From the NCBI RefSeq assembly GCF_007827955.1, contig NZ_VITR01000016.1:1-64000 (forward strand): DNA of 64,000 nucleotides. The letters run 5' to 3'. This DNA is from Nitrospirillum pindoramense. GTDB lineage: Bacteria; Pseudomonadota; Alphaproteobacteria; Azospirillales; Azospirillaceae. Within the stretch, counting starts at the first letter, position 1. Each line of letters begins with the position of its first letter. A program made the position numbers and the translations under genes. Shown here in pieces: positions 43,864-53,465 of this stretch. The notes under the pieces were generated by a model that did not search any database, was not told the DNA's origin, and saw only the letters and a list, made by a program, of their open reading frames with translations.

Positions 43864-45090
43864 ATGGCGAAGGTCGACACTGCGGGGATTCCCGCGCAGC
43901 GCTGGCTGGCTATTGGTTCCGTGCTCGTGATGGTTTTCGCGGTGTTCCCGTTAACCCTCGCTGAGCTGGCGTCCGGAAGCGGTCCGCTTCTGGCCCCCAC
44001 CGGTTTCATTGTCCCCGTGACGCGCCCGACCCCTCCGGTCTTGGCCCAGGCACCGCAGCAACCCGCCGCCGTCCAGCCCAAGCTGGACGCGCAGAACCTG
44101 CTGGCCCTGTTCAAGGAAAAGAATTTCACGTTGGATGAGGTGCGTACGGGCGAGCGTCCCGTGCCGCGCATCGTGCTGGCCGGCCTGCCCCGTGACCTGG
44201 GCAAGATGGACAGCGTCGATGATCGCAAGCAGATCTTCGTGAACACCATGCTGCCCCTGGTGCTGCTGGTGAACGAGGAGATCGAGCGTGACCGCGCCCG
44301 CCTGACCGCCCTGCGCGACAGCATGAAGGGCATACCGGCCGATGCCGCCAAGGCCGGTGGCCCGGCCGCCGTGTCCGTCAACGCCAACGTCGCCGCCGCT
44401 GCTCCGGTGGATGCACCGGTGGGGGGAAAGGTCGTGGCGGCCGCCATCCATACCCCGGCACCGGGCGTGGCCCCTCATGGTGCCGCTGAGGCCGTCCCGG
44501 CCACGGCTGCTGCTGCCCCTGCTGGCGCAGCCCTGTCGCCGCTGGATCAGGTGTGGGTGGCCCGCCTGGCCGCCCGCTACGGCATGGACCCCACCCGCAA
44601 GATCGACCTGGACGCCCTGCTGCGCCGGGTGGACGTGGTGCCGGTGTCCATGGCGCTGGCCCAGGCGGCGGAGGAAAGCGGCTGGGGCACCTCCCGCTTC
44701 GCCCAGCACGGCAACGCCCTGTTCGGCCAGCTGACCTGGTCGGAGGAGGAGAAGGAGGGCATCACCCCGCGCAACCGCCATCCCGGTGACACCTCCCGCT
44801 TCCGCAAGTTCGAGGATCTGCTGGAGTGCGTGCGCGTCTACATGCAGAACCTGAACACGCATGACGCCTACGCGCAGTTCCGGGCCACCCGCGCCACCCT
44901 GCGTAAGCAGGGCAAGCCGCTGGACACCCTGCTGCTGCTCAACACGCTGGACAAGTATTCGGAGCTGGGGCCGGTGTACGTGAAGGCGGTGCGTTCCCTT
45001 ATCCGTAGCAACAATCTGCGCGATTTCGATCAAGCGGTGCTGCATAACGAACCGCAGCAGATCGTGGTGCAGGTCAAACGCGCCAGCTAA
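43864..45090 (+). CDS. Bax-like glucosaminidase domain protein
   Basis: A 408-residue protein. One N-terminal membrane helix (WLAIGSVLVMVFAVFPLTLAE) anchors it, followed by an Ala/Pro-rich linker and a C-terminal domain with PVSMALAQAAEESGWGTSRF, GNALFGQLTW and RKFEDLLECVRVYMQNLNTH, matching the Bax/FlgJ-type beta-N-acetylglucosaminidase fold; the Glu in AAEESGWG is the likely catalytic acid. It should cut peptidoglycan in the periplasm. ATG 43864 has GGAG upstream. Confidence 0.85.
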   Translation: MAKVDTAGIPAQRWLAIGSVLVMVFAVFPLTLAELASGSGPLLAPTGFIVPVTRPTPPVLAQAPQQPAAVQPKLDAQNLLALFKEKNFTLDEVRTGERPVPRIVLAGLPRDLGKMDSVDDRKQIFVNTMLPLVLLVNEEIERDRARLTALRDSMKGIPADAAKAGGPAAVSVNANVAAAAPVDAPVGGKVVAAAIHTPAPGVAPHGAAEAVPATAAAAPAGAALSPLDQVWVARLAARYGMDPTRKIDLDALLRRVDVVPVSMALAQAAEESGWGTSRFAQHGNALFGQLTWSEEEKEGITPRNRHPGDTSRFRKFEDLLECVRVYMQNLNTHDAYAQFRATRATLRKQGKPLDTLLLLNTLDKYSELGPVYVKAVRSLIRSNNLRDFDQAVLHNEPQQIVVQVKRAS

Positions 45091-45239
45091 CGGTCACGGC
45101 CCAGCTTATCGTGGCCACCCGGCGCTCTTGATGGTTTCTTGATTTTCCCGGTGGCGCCGGACCGGCAGTGTTGGCGCCACCGATCCCCGGCATCGTCCGG
45201 GGCCAACCCGGACGATCACCAGGCAGGAAAACCATACCC

Positions 45240-45830
45240 ATGAGCGAACCCCTGAGCGAGGCAGGCAAGGACCTGCTGTTCCGCACCGCCCGCACCCAGA
45301 ACGGCTGGCTGGACAAGCCGGTGCCCGAGGCCCTGCTGCGTGAGCTGTACGACCTGTTCAAGTTCGGGCCAACCAGCGCCAACGCCAGTCCCGCCCGCGT
45401 CGTCTTCGTGACCAGCCCGGAAGGCAAGCAGCGGCTGAAGCCCGCCCTGTCCGGCAACAACACGGAAAAGACGATGACGGCGCCGGTCACCGCCATCATC
45501 GGCCATGACCTGGAATTCTATGAGCAGCTTCCCCGCCTGTTCCCCCACGCCGACGCCCGGTCGTGGTTCACCAGCAGCGAGGAATTGGCCCGCACCACGG
45601 CCTTCCGCAACGGCACCCTTCAGGGCGCCTATCTCATACTGGCCGCCCGCTCCCTGGGGCTGGATTGCGGGCCCATGTCCGGCTTCGACAACGCCAAGGT
45701 GGATGCCGAGTTCTTCCCCGGGGGCACGGTGAAGTCCAACTTCCTGTGCAATCTGGGCTACGGCGATCCGTCCAAGGTTTTCCCGCGCCTGCCTCGCCTG
45801 GCGTTCGAAGAGGCGTGCAGCATCGTTTGA
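45240..45830 (+). CDS. Nitroreductase family, RutE/malonic semialdehyde reductase-like
   Basis: A 196-residue FMN enzyme of the nitroreductase fold. [36 protein letters not shown] and [14 protein letters not shown] closely resemble RutE, which reduces malonic semialdehyde to 3-hydroxypropionate in uracil breakdown. No other rut gene is in the window, so it may act alone on another substrate. It converges with ddpX, nine bases apart. Confidence 0.88.
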   Translation: MSEPLSEAGKDLLFRTARTQNGWLDKPVPEALLRELYDLFKFGPTSANASPARVVFVTSPEGKQRLKPALSGNNTEKTMTAPVTAIIGHDLEFYEQLPRLFPHADARSWFTSSEELARTTAFRNGTLQGAYLILAARSLGLDCGPMSGFDNAKVDAEFFPGGTVKSNFLCNLGYGDPSKVFPRLPRLAFEEACSIV

Positions 45831-45839
45831 GCGTTCCTG

Positions 45840-46427
45840 TCAGCCCTGGGCCGAGGCTGCCAGCCTTGGGCCCAGGGCGCCGTCGTCCACCAGCGGGTAG
45901 AGGTGGGCGTCCGGCAACTGGTAATGCCACCACTCCGCCGGATAATGCGTCCAGCCCGCCACGGCCATGATGCCCAGCAGCAGGGCCCGGTTGCGCTGGG
46001 CCGCCGGGCTGACCGTGTCATCCCCGTGATGCGCCTGCGGGCTCATGTCGTCGAAGCCCGTCCCCATTTCCAGTGGCGTTCCGTCGGCCTGGGCCAGGGT
46101 CAGGTCCACGGCCACCCCCCGCGTGTGGTTGGACCCTGACCGCGGGTCCGCGATGAACACCGGATCCGGCAGGGCGCGCCACAGCGCCCATTGCGTCTGG
46201 GGCGGGCGGTAGGCATCGAACACCCGCAGCCGCAAGCCCAGCGCGCCGGCGCGAATCACGGCGCGGCCTAGACGCTCGGCCGCCTCCGGGTGCAGCAGGC
46301 AGGCCGGACGCGCGTACAGGGGGCTTCCCGTCAGGTTGTCCGCCGTGGCATAGCGAAGGTCCAGGTCGACGTCGAACCCCATCTCCGGGGCGATGGTCAC
46401 GAAACGCGGCTGGCCGGTGGGCGCCAT
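45840..46427 (-). CDS. ddpX: D-alanyl-D-alanine dipeptidase (VanX/DdpX family)
   Basis: A 195-residue zinc dipeptidase of the M15D family. The zinc ligands are in SNHTRGVAVDLTL (His and Asp) and EWWHYQL (catalytic Glu, His), with RVFDAYRPPQTQWALW also conserved. In E. coli DdpX frees D-Ala from peptidoglycan for use as nutrient. No dpp transporter is adjacent. Start 46427 is chosen; a start at 46472 would abut the divergent tsaB ATG. No van genes accompany it. Confidence 0.9.
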   Translation of the reverse strand: MAPTGQPRFVTIAPEMGFDVDLDLRYATADNLTGSPLYARPACLLHPEAAERLGRAVIRAGALGLRLRVFDAYRPPQTQWALWRALPDPVFIADPRSGSNHTRGVAVDLTLAQADGTPLEMGTGFDDMSPQAHHGDDTVSPAAQRNRALLLGIMAVAGWTHYPAEWWHYQLPDAHLYPLVDDGALGPRLAASAQG

Positions 46428-46472
46428 GGTCGTCTGCTGCCTTGCTTGGGACTGTTTTAGGGAAACCGCCAT

Positions 46473-47258
46473 ATGGGCCAATCGAGCGGCCAATCCAGCA
46501 CCGGCGCGCCGGCCGACGGCCCCACGATAGCATTGGGCATCGACACCGCCACCAGCGTCTGCGCCGTGGCGCTGTGGCGTTTCGATCCGGCCACGGGACA
46601 CTCCGAGGCCCTGGCGGCACGGGCCGAGCCCCTGTCCCGGGGCCAGGCGGAGCGGCTTCTGCCCCTGGTGGGGGAGGTGTTGGCCCAGGCTGGCCTGGAC
46701 TACGCCGCCATCGACCGCCATGGCGTCACCATCGGCCCCGGCGCCTTCACCGGCCTGCGCGTCGGCTTGGCGGCGGCGCGGGGCCTGGCGCTGGCGTCCG
46801 GTCGCCCGCTGATGGGGATCACCGGGCTGGAGGCCTTCGCCCACGCCGCCGTTCATGGCCTGGGCGGCCCCCTTGTGCCGGCTGGCTGGTCCGCCCCCGC
46901 CCCCCTGTTGGTCGCCATCGACAGCCGGCGCGAGGATTTTTACCTGCAGGCGTTCGATCCCGCAGGGCGCGCGCTGTCCCCGCCGGAGGCCGTGTTGCCG
47001 GCCGACGTGCCGGCCTTCGCCGCCCGCTTCGCCGGTCCGCCCGTGCTGCTGGGCGATGCCGCGCCGGCGGTGGCCGCCGTCCTGGCCGCTGCGGGCTGTG
47101 ACCACACCGTCGCCGCCCTGGCCCCGGAGGGGCCGGCGCTGGCGGTGGCGCGCCTGGCGGCGATGGCCACCCCGGCGATGCTGGCGGCCCACCCGGCCAA
47201 CCCCCTGTACATCCGAGCGCCCGACGTCACGGTGGCCCCGCCCGGGGCCGGACGATGA
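46473..47258 (+). CDS. tsaB: tRNA threonylcarbamoyladenosine protein TsaB
   Basis: A 261-residue inactive kinase-like partner of TsaD for t6A37 synthesis. ALGIDTATSVCAVAL and TIGPGAFTGLRVGLAAARGLA (the TsaB signature) are visible, with LLVAIDSRREDFYLQ following. AGGGA lies upstream. Its stop overlaps the rimI start as ATGA, the usual tsaB-rimI pairing. Confidence 0.93.
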   Translation: MGQSSGQSSTGAPADGPTIALGIDTATSVCAVALWRFDPATGHSEALAARAEPLSRGQAERLLPLVGEVLAQAGLDYAAIDRHGVTIGPGAFTGLRVGLAAARGLALASGRPLMGITGLEAFAHAAVHGLGGPLVPAGWSAPAPLLVAIDSRREDFYLQAFDPAGRALSPPEAVLPADVPAFAARFAGPPVLLGDAAPAVAAVLAAAGCDHTVAALAPEGPALAVARLAAMATPAMLAAHPANPLYIRAPDVTVAPPGAGR

Positions 47259-47755
47259 CGTCCTCCTGGCATGTCCGCCCGGCACTGGCGGCGGAGGTTG
47301 AGGTGCTGGCGGCGGTGCATGCCCTGTGCTTCGCTGACGCGACTGTCGCCGGGCCGGCCTGGTCGGCCCAGGCCATCGCCGACCTTCTCAGTCTGCCGGG
47401 CGTGGCCGCCCTCATGATCCTGGATGGCGATCAACCACCGGGCTTGCCCTTGGGCATGGCCCTGATCCGCACGGTGGTGGATGAGGCGGAGATACTGACC
47501 ATCGGGGTTATCCCGGATGCCAGAGGCCGGGGGTTGGGCGCCGCCCTGGTTCAGGCCTGCGTCGACAGGGCCGCCTCGGCCGGGGCCGCCGCCCTTTATT
47601 TGGAAGTGGCGGAAACCAACACGCCAGCCCGCCGCCTTTACGCCGCCACCGGTTTCGAGCCCGTCGGCCGGCGGGCAAATTACTACCACCTCGCCGGCCA
47701 GCCCGTGGCCGCGATGCTCCTTCGCCGGGAAGTCTCCGCAGGTGGAACGGCGTAA
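47255..47755 (+). CDS. rimI: Ribosomal-protein alanine acetyltransferase RimI-like
   Basis: A 166-residue GNAT acetyltransferase. The acetyl-CoA-binding motif is IPDARGRGLGAALVQAC, with LYLEVAETNTPARRLYAATGF and VGRRANYY typical of RimI, which acetylates the N-terminus of ribosomal protein S18. It overlaps tsaB by four bases. Confidence 0.92.
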   Translation: MTSSWHVRPALAAEVEVLAAVHALCFADATVAGPAWSAQAIADLLSLPGVAALMILDGDQPPGLPLGMALIRTVVDEAEILTIGVIPDARGRGLGAALVQACVDRAASAGAAALYLEVAETNTPARRLYAATGFEPVGRRANYYHLAGQPVAAMLLRREVSAGGTA

Positions 47756-47798
47756 AATAAGCTGACTGCCGGGCGGCAACAAAAAAAGCGGGTAGAGT

Positions 47799-48050
47799 TC
47801 ACCGCGTCACACGTATGCGATGTACGCCTTCCGGCATGTCAATCCGCTCCGGTCCACGCATCTCCACTGTATATCCATGTTCAACCAAGGATCGGGGCAC
47901 GTTGTGCAGCGGCTCACCGCTGTTGAGGCGAATTTCCAGCGTTTCACCCGGCTTCAGCTTTTCGACCGCAAGTTTGGCTCTGACAAAGGTAATAGGGCAA
48001 ACTTGCATCGTTATATCCAAAAGACTGATTATAGCTGTCTCGCTTGTCAC
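47799..48050 (-). CDS. TusA-like sulfurtransferase-family protein
   Basis: An 83-residue SirA/TusA-fold protein. The conserved cysteine sits in MQVCPITFVRAKLAVEKL (CPxT rather than the usual CPxP), and LKPGETLEIRLNSGEPLHNV follows. The family carries persulfide sulfur to tRNA thiolation or other partners. GTG 48050 has GAGG at good spacing. Single, convergent with rimI and divergent from mucR; no other tus gene is visible. Lower GC than its neighbours. Confidence 0.85.
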   Translation of the reverse strand: MTSETAIISLLDITMQVCPITFVRAKLAVEKLKPGETLEIRLNSGEPLHNVPRSLVEHGYTVEMRGPERIDMPEGVHRIRVTR

Positions 48051-48140
48051 TCTATCCTCGCACGATGGACTTGAACGTTATTGCCATGCCTATGGTTTAG
48101 ACTTATACAAGTCAGGTACTGAATCCTTGGAGTAAGGAAA

Positions 48141-48554
48141 ATGACCGGTCCGTCCGCGGCGAATGAGTTGTTGTCCCTGACCACGGAAATTGTTTCCGCC
48201 CATGTCTCCAATAATACCGTCCCACCCGCCGATCTGACCGGGCTGATCGAGCAGGTCTACAAAACCCTGACCAACATCGGCCAGGACCAGCCGGCGGCCG
48301 TGGAAAAGCCTCAGCCCGCCGTTCCGATCAAGCGCTCGGTCACGCCTGAATACATTGTGTGCCTTGAGGATGGGAAAAAGCTGAAAATGCTGAAGCGCCA
48401 TCTGAAGACGGCCTACAACATGACGCCCGAGGAATACCGGGAGAAGTGGTCGCTGCCGACGGACTATCCCATGGTGGCGCCGAATTACGCCAAGCAACGC
48501 TCGCGCTTGGCCAAGGAAATCGGCCTGGGCACCCGGGCGCGCGGTGACGCCTGA
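48141..48554 (+). CDS. mucR: MucR/Ros-family transcriptional regulator
   Basis: A 137-residue zinc-finger regulator of the alphaproteobacterial MucR/Ros type. The finger region reads YIVCLEDGKKLKMLKRHLKT with CxxD in place of CxxC and a following His, then MTPEEYREKWSLP, a strong family hallmark. MucR proteins control exopolysaccharide, motility and cell-cycle genes and bind AT-rich DNA. TAAGGA lies just before the ATG. Confidence 0.93.
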   Translation: MTGPSAANELLSLTTEIVSAHVSNNTVPPADLTGLIEQVYKTLTNIGQDQPAAVEKPQPAVPIKRSVTPEYIVCLEDGKKLKMLKRHLKTAYNMTPEEYREKWSLPTDYPMVAPNYAKQRSRLAKEIGLGTRARGDA

Positions 48555-49085
48555 CGCCCGTGCGTGGCTGATCCGGCCGGCCCCGGCCGGGGTAATCCTC
48601 CCGATAGCCGTCGCGCATGGTAGGCCTGCGCCGTGACACGGGCGGCCCGGTTCGATGCCGGCGTCAAGGCTGGTGTTCCAGGCTTTGAGGGACGGGAGAA
48701 GGGTAAGGGGGTGACGGCTGGCCGGTCGGGCTGCCGTCCTGTCCTCTATCCAGCGACATCGGGCACTTAAGGTGCCTTCGCTATCTCCAGGGACGTCCCA
48801 GGGGCCCGTCCGGCGCCACCGCGGTTCCGGTCGCTGCGCCACATCCCTGGCGAGATCGCCCGGAATATTTCTACAGCCTAACAGACCCGTGAATGTTTCG
48901 TGACCCGGTGGGGTTGGGGCACATGACTCGGTTGACCGCCCCGCCGCGCTTTGTGGTATGCCAATGGCGGAAGCGTTTTTCCGGGGGCCATAAGCCCGGC
49001 TTCGACAGGCCGGGACTTCGGACGGGAAACGCGTCACTCAAATCGCGACCGCCTCTGGCGCCGCTCAAGGACCGCGAACGAGAGC
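48555..49085. other. 531-base gap upstream of olsB
   Basis: No gene with convincing support. Several G/C hairpins are present (CCCCGGCCGGGG near 48587; GACGGC/GCCGTC near 48710; GGCAC/GTGCC near 48765) but none has a T-run. TTGACC at 48932-48937 with GGTATG 17 bases on is a weak promoter candidate for olsB. Confidence 0.5.
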
Positions 49086-49901
49086 ATGGCTGACATCACG
49101 ATCGACGCTCTGACCTCTGGCGATCTTCGCATGGGGAGCTTGGAGGTCCGCCTGGCCGAGACGAAGGCCGAGGTTGAGGCCGCCCAGGCCATTCGCTACC
49201 GGGTCTTCTACGAAGAGATGGAAGCGCAAGCGACGCCGGAAATGGCGCGCCTGCGCCGCGATTTCGATGATTTCGACCCGCTTTGCGATCATCTGCTGGT
49301 GATCGACCATGCCCAGGGCGCCGGCGCCGCCGGTGTCGTGGGCACCTACCGGCTGATCCGCCGCGCCGCCGCCGCTCGCGCCGGCTCCTTCTACTCCAGC
49401 GATGAATACGATATCTCGCGGCTGGAGGAGTACCGGGGCGAGATTCTGGAGCTGGGCCGGTCGTGCGTCGATGCGGCTTACCGCAGCCGTCACGCCATGC
49501 AGTTGCTGTGGCGCGGCATCGCGGCCTACGTCGCGGTTTATGACATCCACCTGCTGTTCGGGTGCGCCAGCCTGCCGGGGACCGATCCCAAGGCGCTGGC
49601 CCTGCCGCTGTCCTACCTGCACTACCACCACCTGGCGCCGCCGGCCCTGCGCCCCGTCGCCCTGCCGCACCGCTACGTCGACATGCGCCTGATGGCGGAG
49701 CATGACGTGGACGCGCGCCGGGGCCTGGCCCTGGTGCCGCCGCTGATCAAGGGCTATCTGCGCCTGGGCGGTTTCGTGGGCGACGGCGCCGTGGTCGATC
49801 ACCAGTTCAACACCACCGACGTTTCCATCGTGGTGAAGACCGACATGATCACCGACAAGTACCTCCGCCACTACGAACGGCGCGGATCGGCGTTGATCTG
49901 A
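49086..49901 (+). CDS. olsB: L-ornithine N-alpha-acyltransferase OlsB
   Basis: A 271-residue GNAT-type acyltransferase performing the first step of ornithine-lipid synthesis, adding a 3-hydroxy fatty acid from ACP. EVEAAQAIRYRVFYEEM, ILELGRSCVDAAYRSRHAM, LFGCASLPGTDP and VPPLIKGYLRLGGFVGDGAV match the family. ATG 49086 (MADITID) is chosen for length. It is followed after 50 bases by olsA, the second-step enzyme, as in rhizobia. Confidence 0.92.
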   Translation: MADITIDALTSGDLRMGSLEVRLAETKAEVEAAQAIRYRVFYEEMEAQATPEMARLRRDFDDFDPLCDHLLVIDHAQGAGAAGVVGTYRLIRRAAAARAGSFYSSDEYDISRLEEYRGEILELGRSCVDAAYRSRHAMQLLWRGIAAYVAVYDIHLLFGCASLPGTDPKALALPLSYLHYHHLAPPALRPVALPHRYVDMRLMAEHDVDARRGLALVPPLIKGYLRLGGFVGDGAVVDHQFNTTDVSIVVKTDMITDKYLRHYERRGSALI

Positions 49902-49951
49902 TCCTGCCGGCATCCCATTCGTTTTCATTCGCACCCGGAGGAGGGCATTCC

Positions 49952-50827
49952 ATGGCGATCGGCTCCACCCGTGCCGGTTTCCTGCGCCTGGCCCTCTACA
50001 TGGCGTGGACCTTCCTGTGCATCCCCGTGCAGGCGGCCCTGGTGTCGCTCAACCTGCCGGGACAGGCGCGCTTTCCCCGCTTTTACCACCGGGTGTGCTG
50101 CCGCCTGATGCTGGCGCTGGACGTGGACGTGGTGGGCCAGCCCTCGGTGGACCGGCCGACGCTGTTCGTCTCCAACCATTCCTCCTACCTGGACATCCCG
50201 GTCCTGGGCTCCGTCATCCCGTGCTCCTTCGTGGCCAAGTCCGAGGTGGGCCTATGGCCGCTGTTCGGCCTGCTGGCCAAGCTGCAGCGCACCGTCTTCG
50301 TCAACCGCGCCAACAAGCGCGAGGCGGGCAAGCAGCGCGATGACATGGCCGGCCGCCTGATCGCCGGTGACAGCCTGGTGCTGTTCCCCGAGGGCACCAG
50401 CAGCGACGGCAATCGGGTCCTGCCCTTCAAGACGGCGCTGTTCGCCGTGGCCAACACCCAGGTGGAGGGCCGTGCCGTGGCGGTTCAGCCGGTCAGCGTC
50501 GTCTGCACCCACCTGGACAACCTGCCCCTGGGCCATGATCTGCGTCCCCTGTACGCCTGGTATGGCGACATGGAGCTGCCGCCCCACCTCTGGCAGATGA
50601 TCGGTGCCGGCCGCCTGCGCATCCGGGTGGAGTTCCATCCCGTGGTGTCGCTGGAGGATTTCAGCTCACGCAAGGCCCTGGCGGACCATTGCTGGCAGGT
50701 GGTGGCCGCTGGCGTGGACCGCGCCGTGGCTGGCCGCTGGTCGCGTCCGGTGCCGGTGGCCCGGCCCGCCGCCCCGGCCGGTATCGGGCCGGAAGCCGCG
50801 ACGGGGGCGGCCAGGGGGATGGCTTGA
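49952..50827 (+). CDS. olsA: Lyso-ornithine lipid acyltransferase OlsA (PlsC family)
   Basis: A 291-residue membrane acyltransferase of the PlsC type. The HX4D motif is SNHSSYLD and the second motif is LVLFPEGTSSDG, with FVAKSEVGLWPLFG and TVFVNRANKRE between. Being next to olsB, it most likely acylates lyso-ornithine lipid to ornithine lipid; lysophosphatidate acylation is an alternative. The C-terminus is Ala/Pro-rich. GGAGGAGGG lies upstream. Confidence 0.9.
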   Translation: MAIGSTRAGFLRLALYMAWTFLCIPVQAALVSLNLPGQARFPRFYHRVCCRLMLALDVDVVGQPSVDRPTLFVSNHSSYLDIPVLGSVIPCSFVAKSEVGLWPLFGLLAKLQRTVFVNRANKREAGKQRDDMAGRLIAGDSLVLFPEGTSSDGNRVLPFKTALFAVANTQVEGRAVAVQPVSVVCTHLDNLPLGHDLRPLYAWYGDMELPPHLWQMIGAGRLRIRVEFHPVVSLEDFSSRKALADHCWQVVAAGVDRAVAGRWSRPVPVARPAAPAGIGPEAATGAARGMA

Positions 50828-50924
50828 CCCTGCCGCTTTGTCGGAGGGGAACGGCCCCGGCTGGACCCTGTGTTGACCCATGCCCACCTTGACTACGACC
50901 GCCGGCCGCCCGATGTTACGGTCC

Positions 50925-50954
50925 GCGCGCCAGCCCTGGGCCGGCGCGCCTTTT
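50925..50954 (+). terminator. Intrinsic terminator between olsA and miaB
   Basis: GCGCGCC (50925-50931) pairs with GGCGCGC (50943-50949), then CTTTT. The run of four T residues is short; an upstream TTGACT may mark a new promoter. Confidence 0.6.
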
Positions 50955-51006
50955 GTGTTCGTGCGGTGTTCCCGGGCCAAGGGCCGGCAGGGGCAGGGAG
51001 TTGGGT

Positions 51007-52437
51007 GTGGCGACCTCGCGTAAGAAGCTGTTCATCAAGACCTATGGCTGCCAGATGAACGTCTATGACAGCGGCCGCATGGCCGACGTCCTGGCGCCGC
51101 TGGGCTATGAACCGGCGGAGGAGGCCGAGGGGGCCGACATGGTCATCCTCAACACCTGCCACATTCGCGAGAAGGCGTCGGAGAAGGTCTATTCCGAGCT
51201 GGGCCGCCTGCGCCTGCAGCAGCAGGAGAAGGCCGCGCAGGGTGAGCGCATGATCATCGCCGTGGCCGGCTGCGTCGCCCAGGCCGAGGGCGCGGAGATC
51301 ATGGCCCGCGCGCCCCATGTCGACATGGTGTTCGGCCCGCAGACCTATCACCAGCTGCCGGAGATGGTCACCCGGGCCGTGCGCGGCGCCGGTGGTGTCA
51401 TCAACACCGACTTCCCGGTGGAAAGCAAATTCGACCTGCTGCCGGGCGAGGGCGCCACGCCGCAGGGACCATCTGCCTTCGTCTCCGTCCAGGAGGGATG
51501 CGACAAGTTCTGCACCTTCTGCGTCGTGCCCTATACGCGCGGTGCCGAATACTCCCGCTCCGCCACGCAGATCCTGGAAGAGACGCGGCGCATGGTGGCC
51601 AACGGCACGGTGGAAATCACCCTGCTGGGCCAGAACGTCAACGCCTACCACGGCGAAGGTCCCGGCGGTGGCACCTGGGGTCTGGGCCGGCTGATCCGTG
51701 AACTGGCGGAGATCGACGGGCTTGCCCGCATCCGCTACACCACCTCCCACCCCCGGGACATGGATGACGACCTGATCCGTGCCCATGGCGAGGTGCCGCA
51801 GCTCATGCCCTTCGTCCATTTGCCGGTGCAAAGCGGGTCGGATCGCATCCTGGCGGCCATGAACCGCAAGCACACCGCCGACGATTATCGCCGCATCGTC
51901 GACAAGCTGCGCGCCGCCCGGCCGGGCCTGGCGCTTAGCAGCGACTTCATCGTCGGCTTCCCCGGCGAGACAGTGGAGGATTTCGCCGCCACCCTGCGGC
52001 TGATCACCGACGTCGGCTTCGCCAGCGCCTATTCCTTCAAGTACAGCGCCCGCCCCGGCACCCCCGCCGCCGCCATGGCGGAGGGGCGTTTGACCGAGGA
52101 TGACAAGTCGGAACGGCTGGAGGCGGTGCAGACCCTGCTGGCCGAACAGCAGCGCGCCTTCAACGCCAGCCTGCTGGGCACGGTGCAGGAGGTGCTGTTC
52201 GACCGGCGCGGCAAGCATGCGGGCCAGTTGCTGGGCCGCAGCCCCCACATGCAGGCGGTCCACGCCGCCGCCCCCGACCGCCTGCTGGGCCAGGTGGTCC
52301 CGGTGCGCATCACCGCCGCCTCGGCCAGCAGCCTGGGCGGCGAGGTCGTCACCACCGAAACGGTTCTGGGGAACAAAACCGCCCCGTCCGGTGTCGCCCC
52401 CGACATCAAGGCCAATCATCAGGAGATGACGGCGTGA
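51007..52437 (+). CDS. miaB: tRNA-2-methylthio-N6-dimethylallyladenosine synthase
   Basis: A 476-residue radical-SAM methylthiotransferase acting on A37. The N-terminal cluster cysteines are in YGCQMN, NTCHIR and AGCVAQAEG; the radical-SAM CxxxCxxC is [16 protein letters not shown]; a TRAM-type domain ends the protein. GTG 51007 is chosen because AGGGAG lies seven bases upstream. Its stop overlaps the phoH start (GTGA), beginning a tightly coupled miaB-phoH-ybeY series. Confidence 0.97.
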   Translation: MATSRKKLFIKTYGCQMNVYDSGRMADVLAPLGYEPAEEAEGADMVILNTCHIREKASEKVYSELGRLRLQQQEKAAQGERMIIAVAGCVAQAEGAEIMARAPHVDMVFGPQTYHQLPEMVTRAVRGAGGVINTDFPVESKFDLLPGEGATPQGPSAFVSVQEGCDKFCTFCVVPYTRGAEYSRSATQILEETRRMVANGTVEITLLGQNVNAYHGEGPGGGTWGLGRLIRELAEIDGLARIRYTTSHPRDMDDDLIRAHGEVPQLMPFVHLPVQSGSDRILAAMNRKHTADDYRRIVDKLRAARPGLALSSDFIVGFPGETVEDFAATLRLITDVGFASAYSFKYSARPGTPAAAMAEGRLTEDDKSERLEAVQTLLAEQQRAFNASLLGTVQEVLFDRRGKHAGQLLGRSPHMQAVHAAAPDRLLGQVVPVRITAASASSLGGEVVTTETVLGNKTAPSGVAPDIKANHQEMTA

Positions 52438-53465
52438 CCCACGTGTCCGGAACGGACCAGCGCATCGACCTGCAGTTCGATGACAATCGCCTGCTTCCCC
52501 TGCTGTTCGGGGAACATGAACAGTATCTGAGCCGCATCGAGCGCCAGTTGGGGGTCAGCCTCATCAGCCGCGGCAACTGCCTGACCATCTCCGGTCCGGA
52601 AGATGCCACCGGGGCTGCGCGCGCCGCCCTGGACGCCCTGTGGGAACGGCTGAAGCGGGGCATGCCCGTCGGCCCGGCCGAGGTGGATGCCGCCATGCGC
52701 ATCGCCACCGGGGTTGATGCCGAAAGCCGGGGCCGGGCCCTGGCCTCCATCACCCGGCCCGAGGCGGTGCTGAAGACCCGCCGCCGCGACATCACCCCCC
52801 GCTCCCCCACCCAGGCCGCCTACCTCAAGGCGCTGGCGGAGAACGAGCTGGTGTTCGGCCTGGGCCCCGCCGGCACGGGCAAGACCTACCTGGCCATGGC
52901 GCAGGCGGTGTCGCTGCTGATCACCGGCCGGGTGGACCGTATCGTCCTGTCCCGCCCGGCGGTGGAGGCGGGGGAGAAGCTGGGCTTTCTGCCCGGCGAC
53001 ATGCGCGAGAAGGTGGACCCCTACCTGCGCCCGCTGTACGACGCGCTCTACGACATGCTGCCGGCGGAGCAGGTGGCCAAGCGCCTGGGCTCGGGCGAGA
53101 TCGAGGTGGCGCCCCTGGCGTTCATGCGCGGCCGCACGTTGGCCAACGCCTTCGTCGTGCTGGACGAGGCGCAGAACACCACGCCCATGCAGATGAAGAT
53201 GTTCCTGACCCGCCTGGGCGAGGGCAGCCGCATGGCCATCACCGGCGACCTCAGCCAGGTGGATTTGCCCGGCGGCGTGAAGTCCGGCCTGCGCGAGGCG
53301 GTTGAGGTGCTGGAGGGCGTGCAGGGTGCCGCCTTCGTCCATTTCTCCGCCGCCGACGTGGTGCGCCATCCGCTGGTGGGCCGCATCGTCGATGCCTATG
53401 ACCGCGCCGACGCCCGCCGCAAGCGGCCGGCGGAAATGGCCAAGGCACCGGAGACCGAGGAATGA
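52434..53465 (+). CDS. ybeZ: PhoH-like ATPase (YbeZ)
   Basis: A 343-residue PhoH-family protein with an N-terminal KH-like part and an ATPase domain: Walker [15 protein letters not shown], Walker [21 protein letters not shown], and [10 protein letters not shown]. It works with YbeY in rRNA processing and ribosome quality control. GTG start overlaps miaB; stop overlaps ybeY as ATGA. Confidence 0.95.
   Translation: MTHVSGTDQRIDLQFDDNRLLPLLFGEHEQYLSRIERQLGVSLISRGNCLTISGPEDATGAARAALDALWERLKRGMPVGPAEVDAAMRIATGVDAESRGRALASITRPEAVLKTRRRDITPRSPTQAAYLKALAENELVFGLGPAGTGKTYLAMAQAVSLLITGRVDRIVLSRPAVEAGEKLGFLPGDMREKVDPYLRPLYDALYDMLPAEQVAKRLGSGEIEVAPLAFMRGRTLANAFVVLDEAQNTTPMQMKMFLTRLGEGSRMAITGDLSQVDLPGGVKSGLREAVEVLEGVQGAAFVHFSAADVVRHPLVGRIVDAYDRADARRKRPAEMAKAPETEE

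Noticed and set aside
48555-49085. Small genes in the gap before olsB
   Set aside because: Open frames there lack ribosome-binding sites and have composition like non-coding GC-rich DNA.
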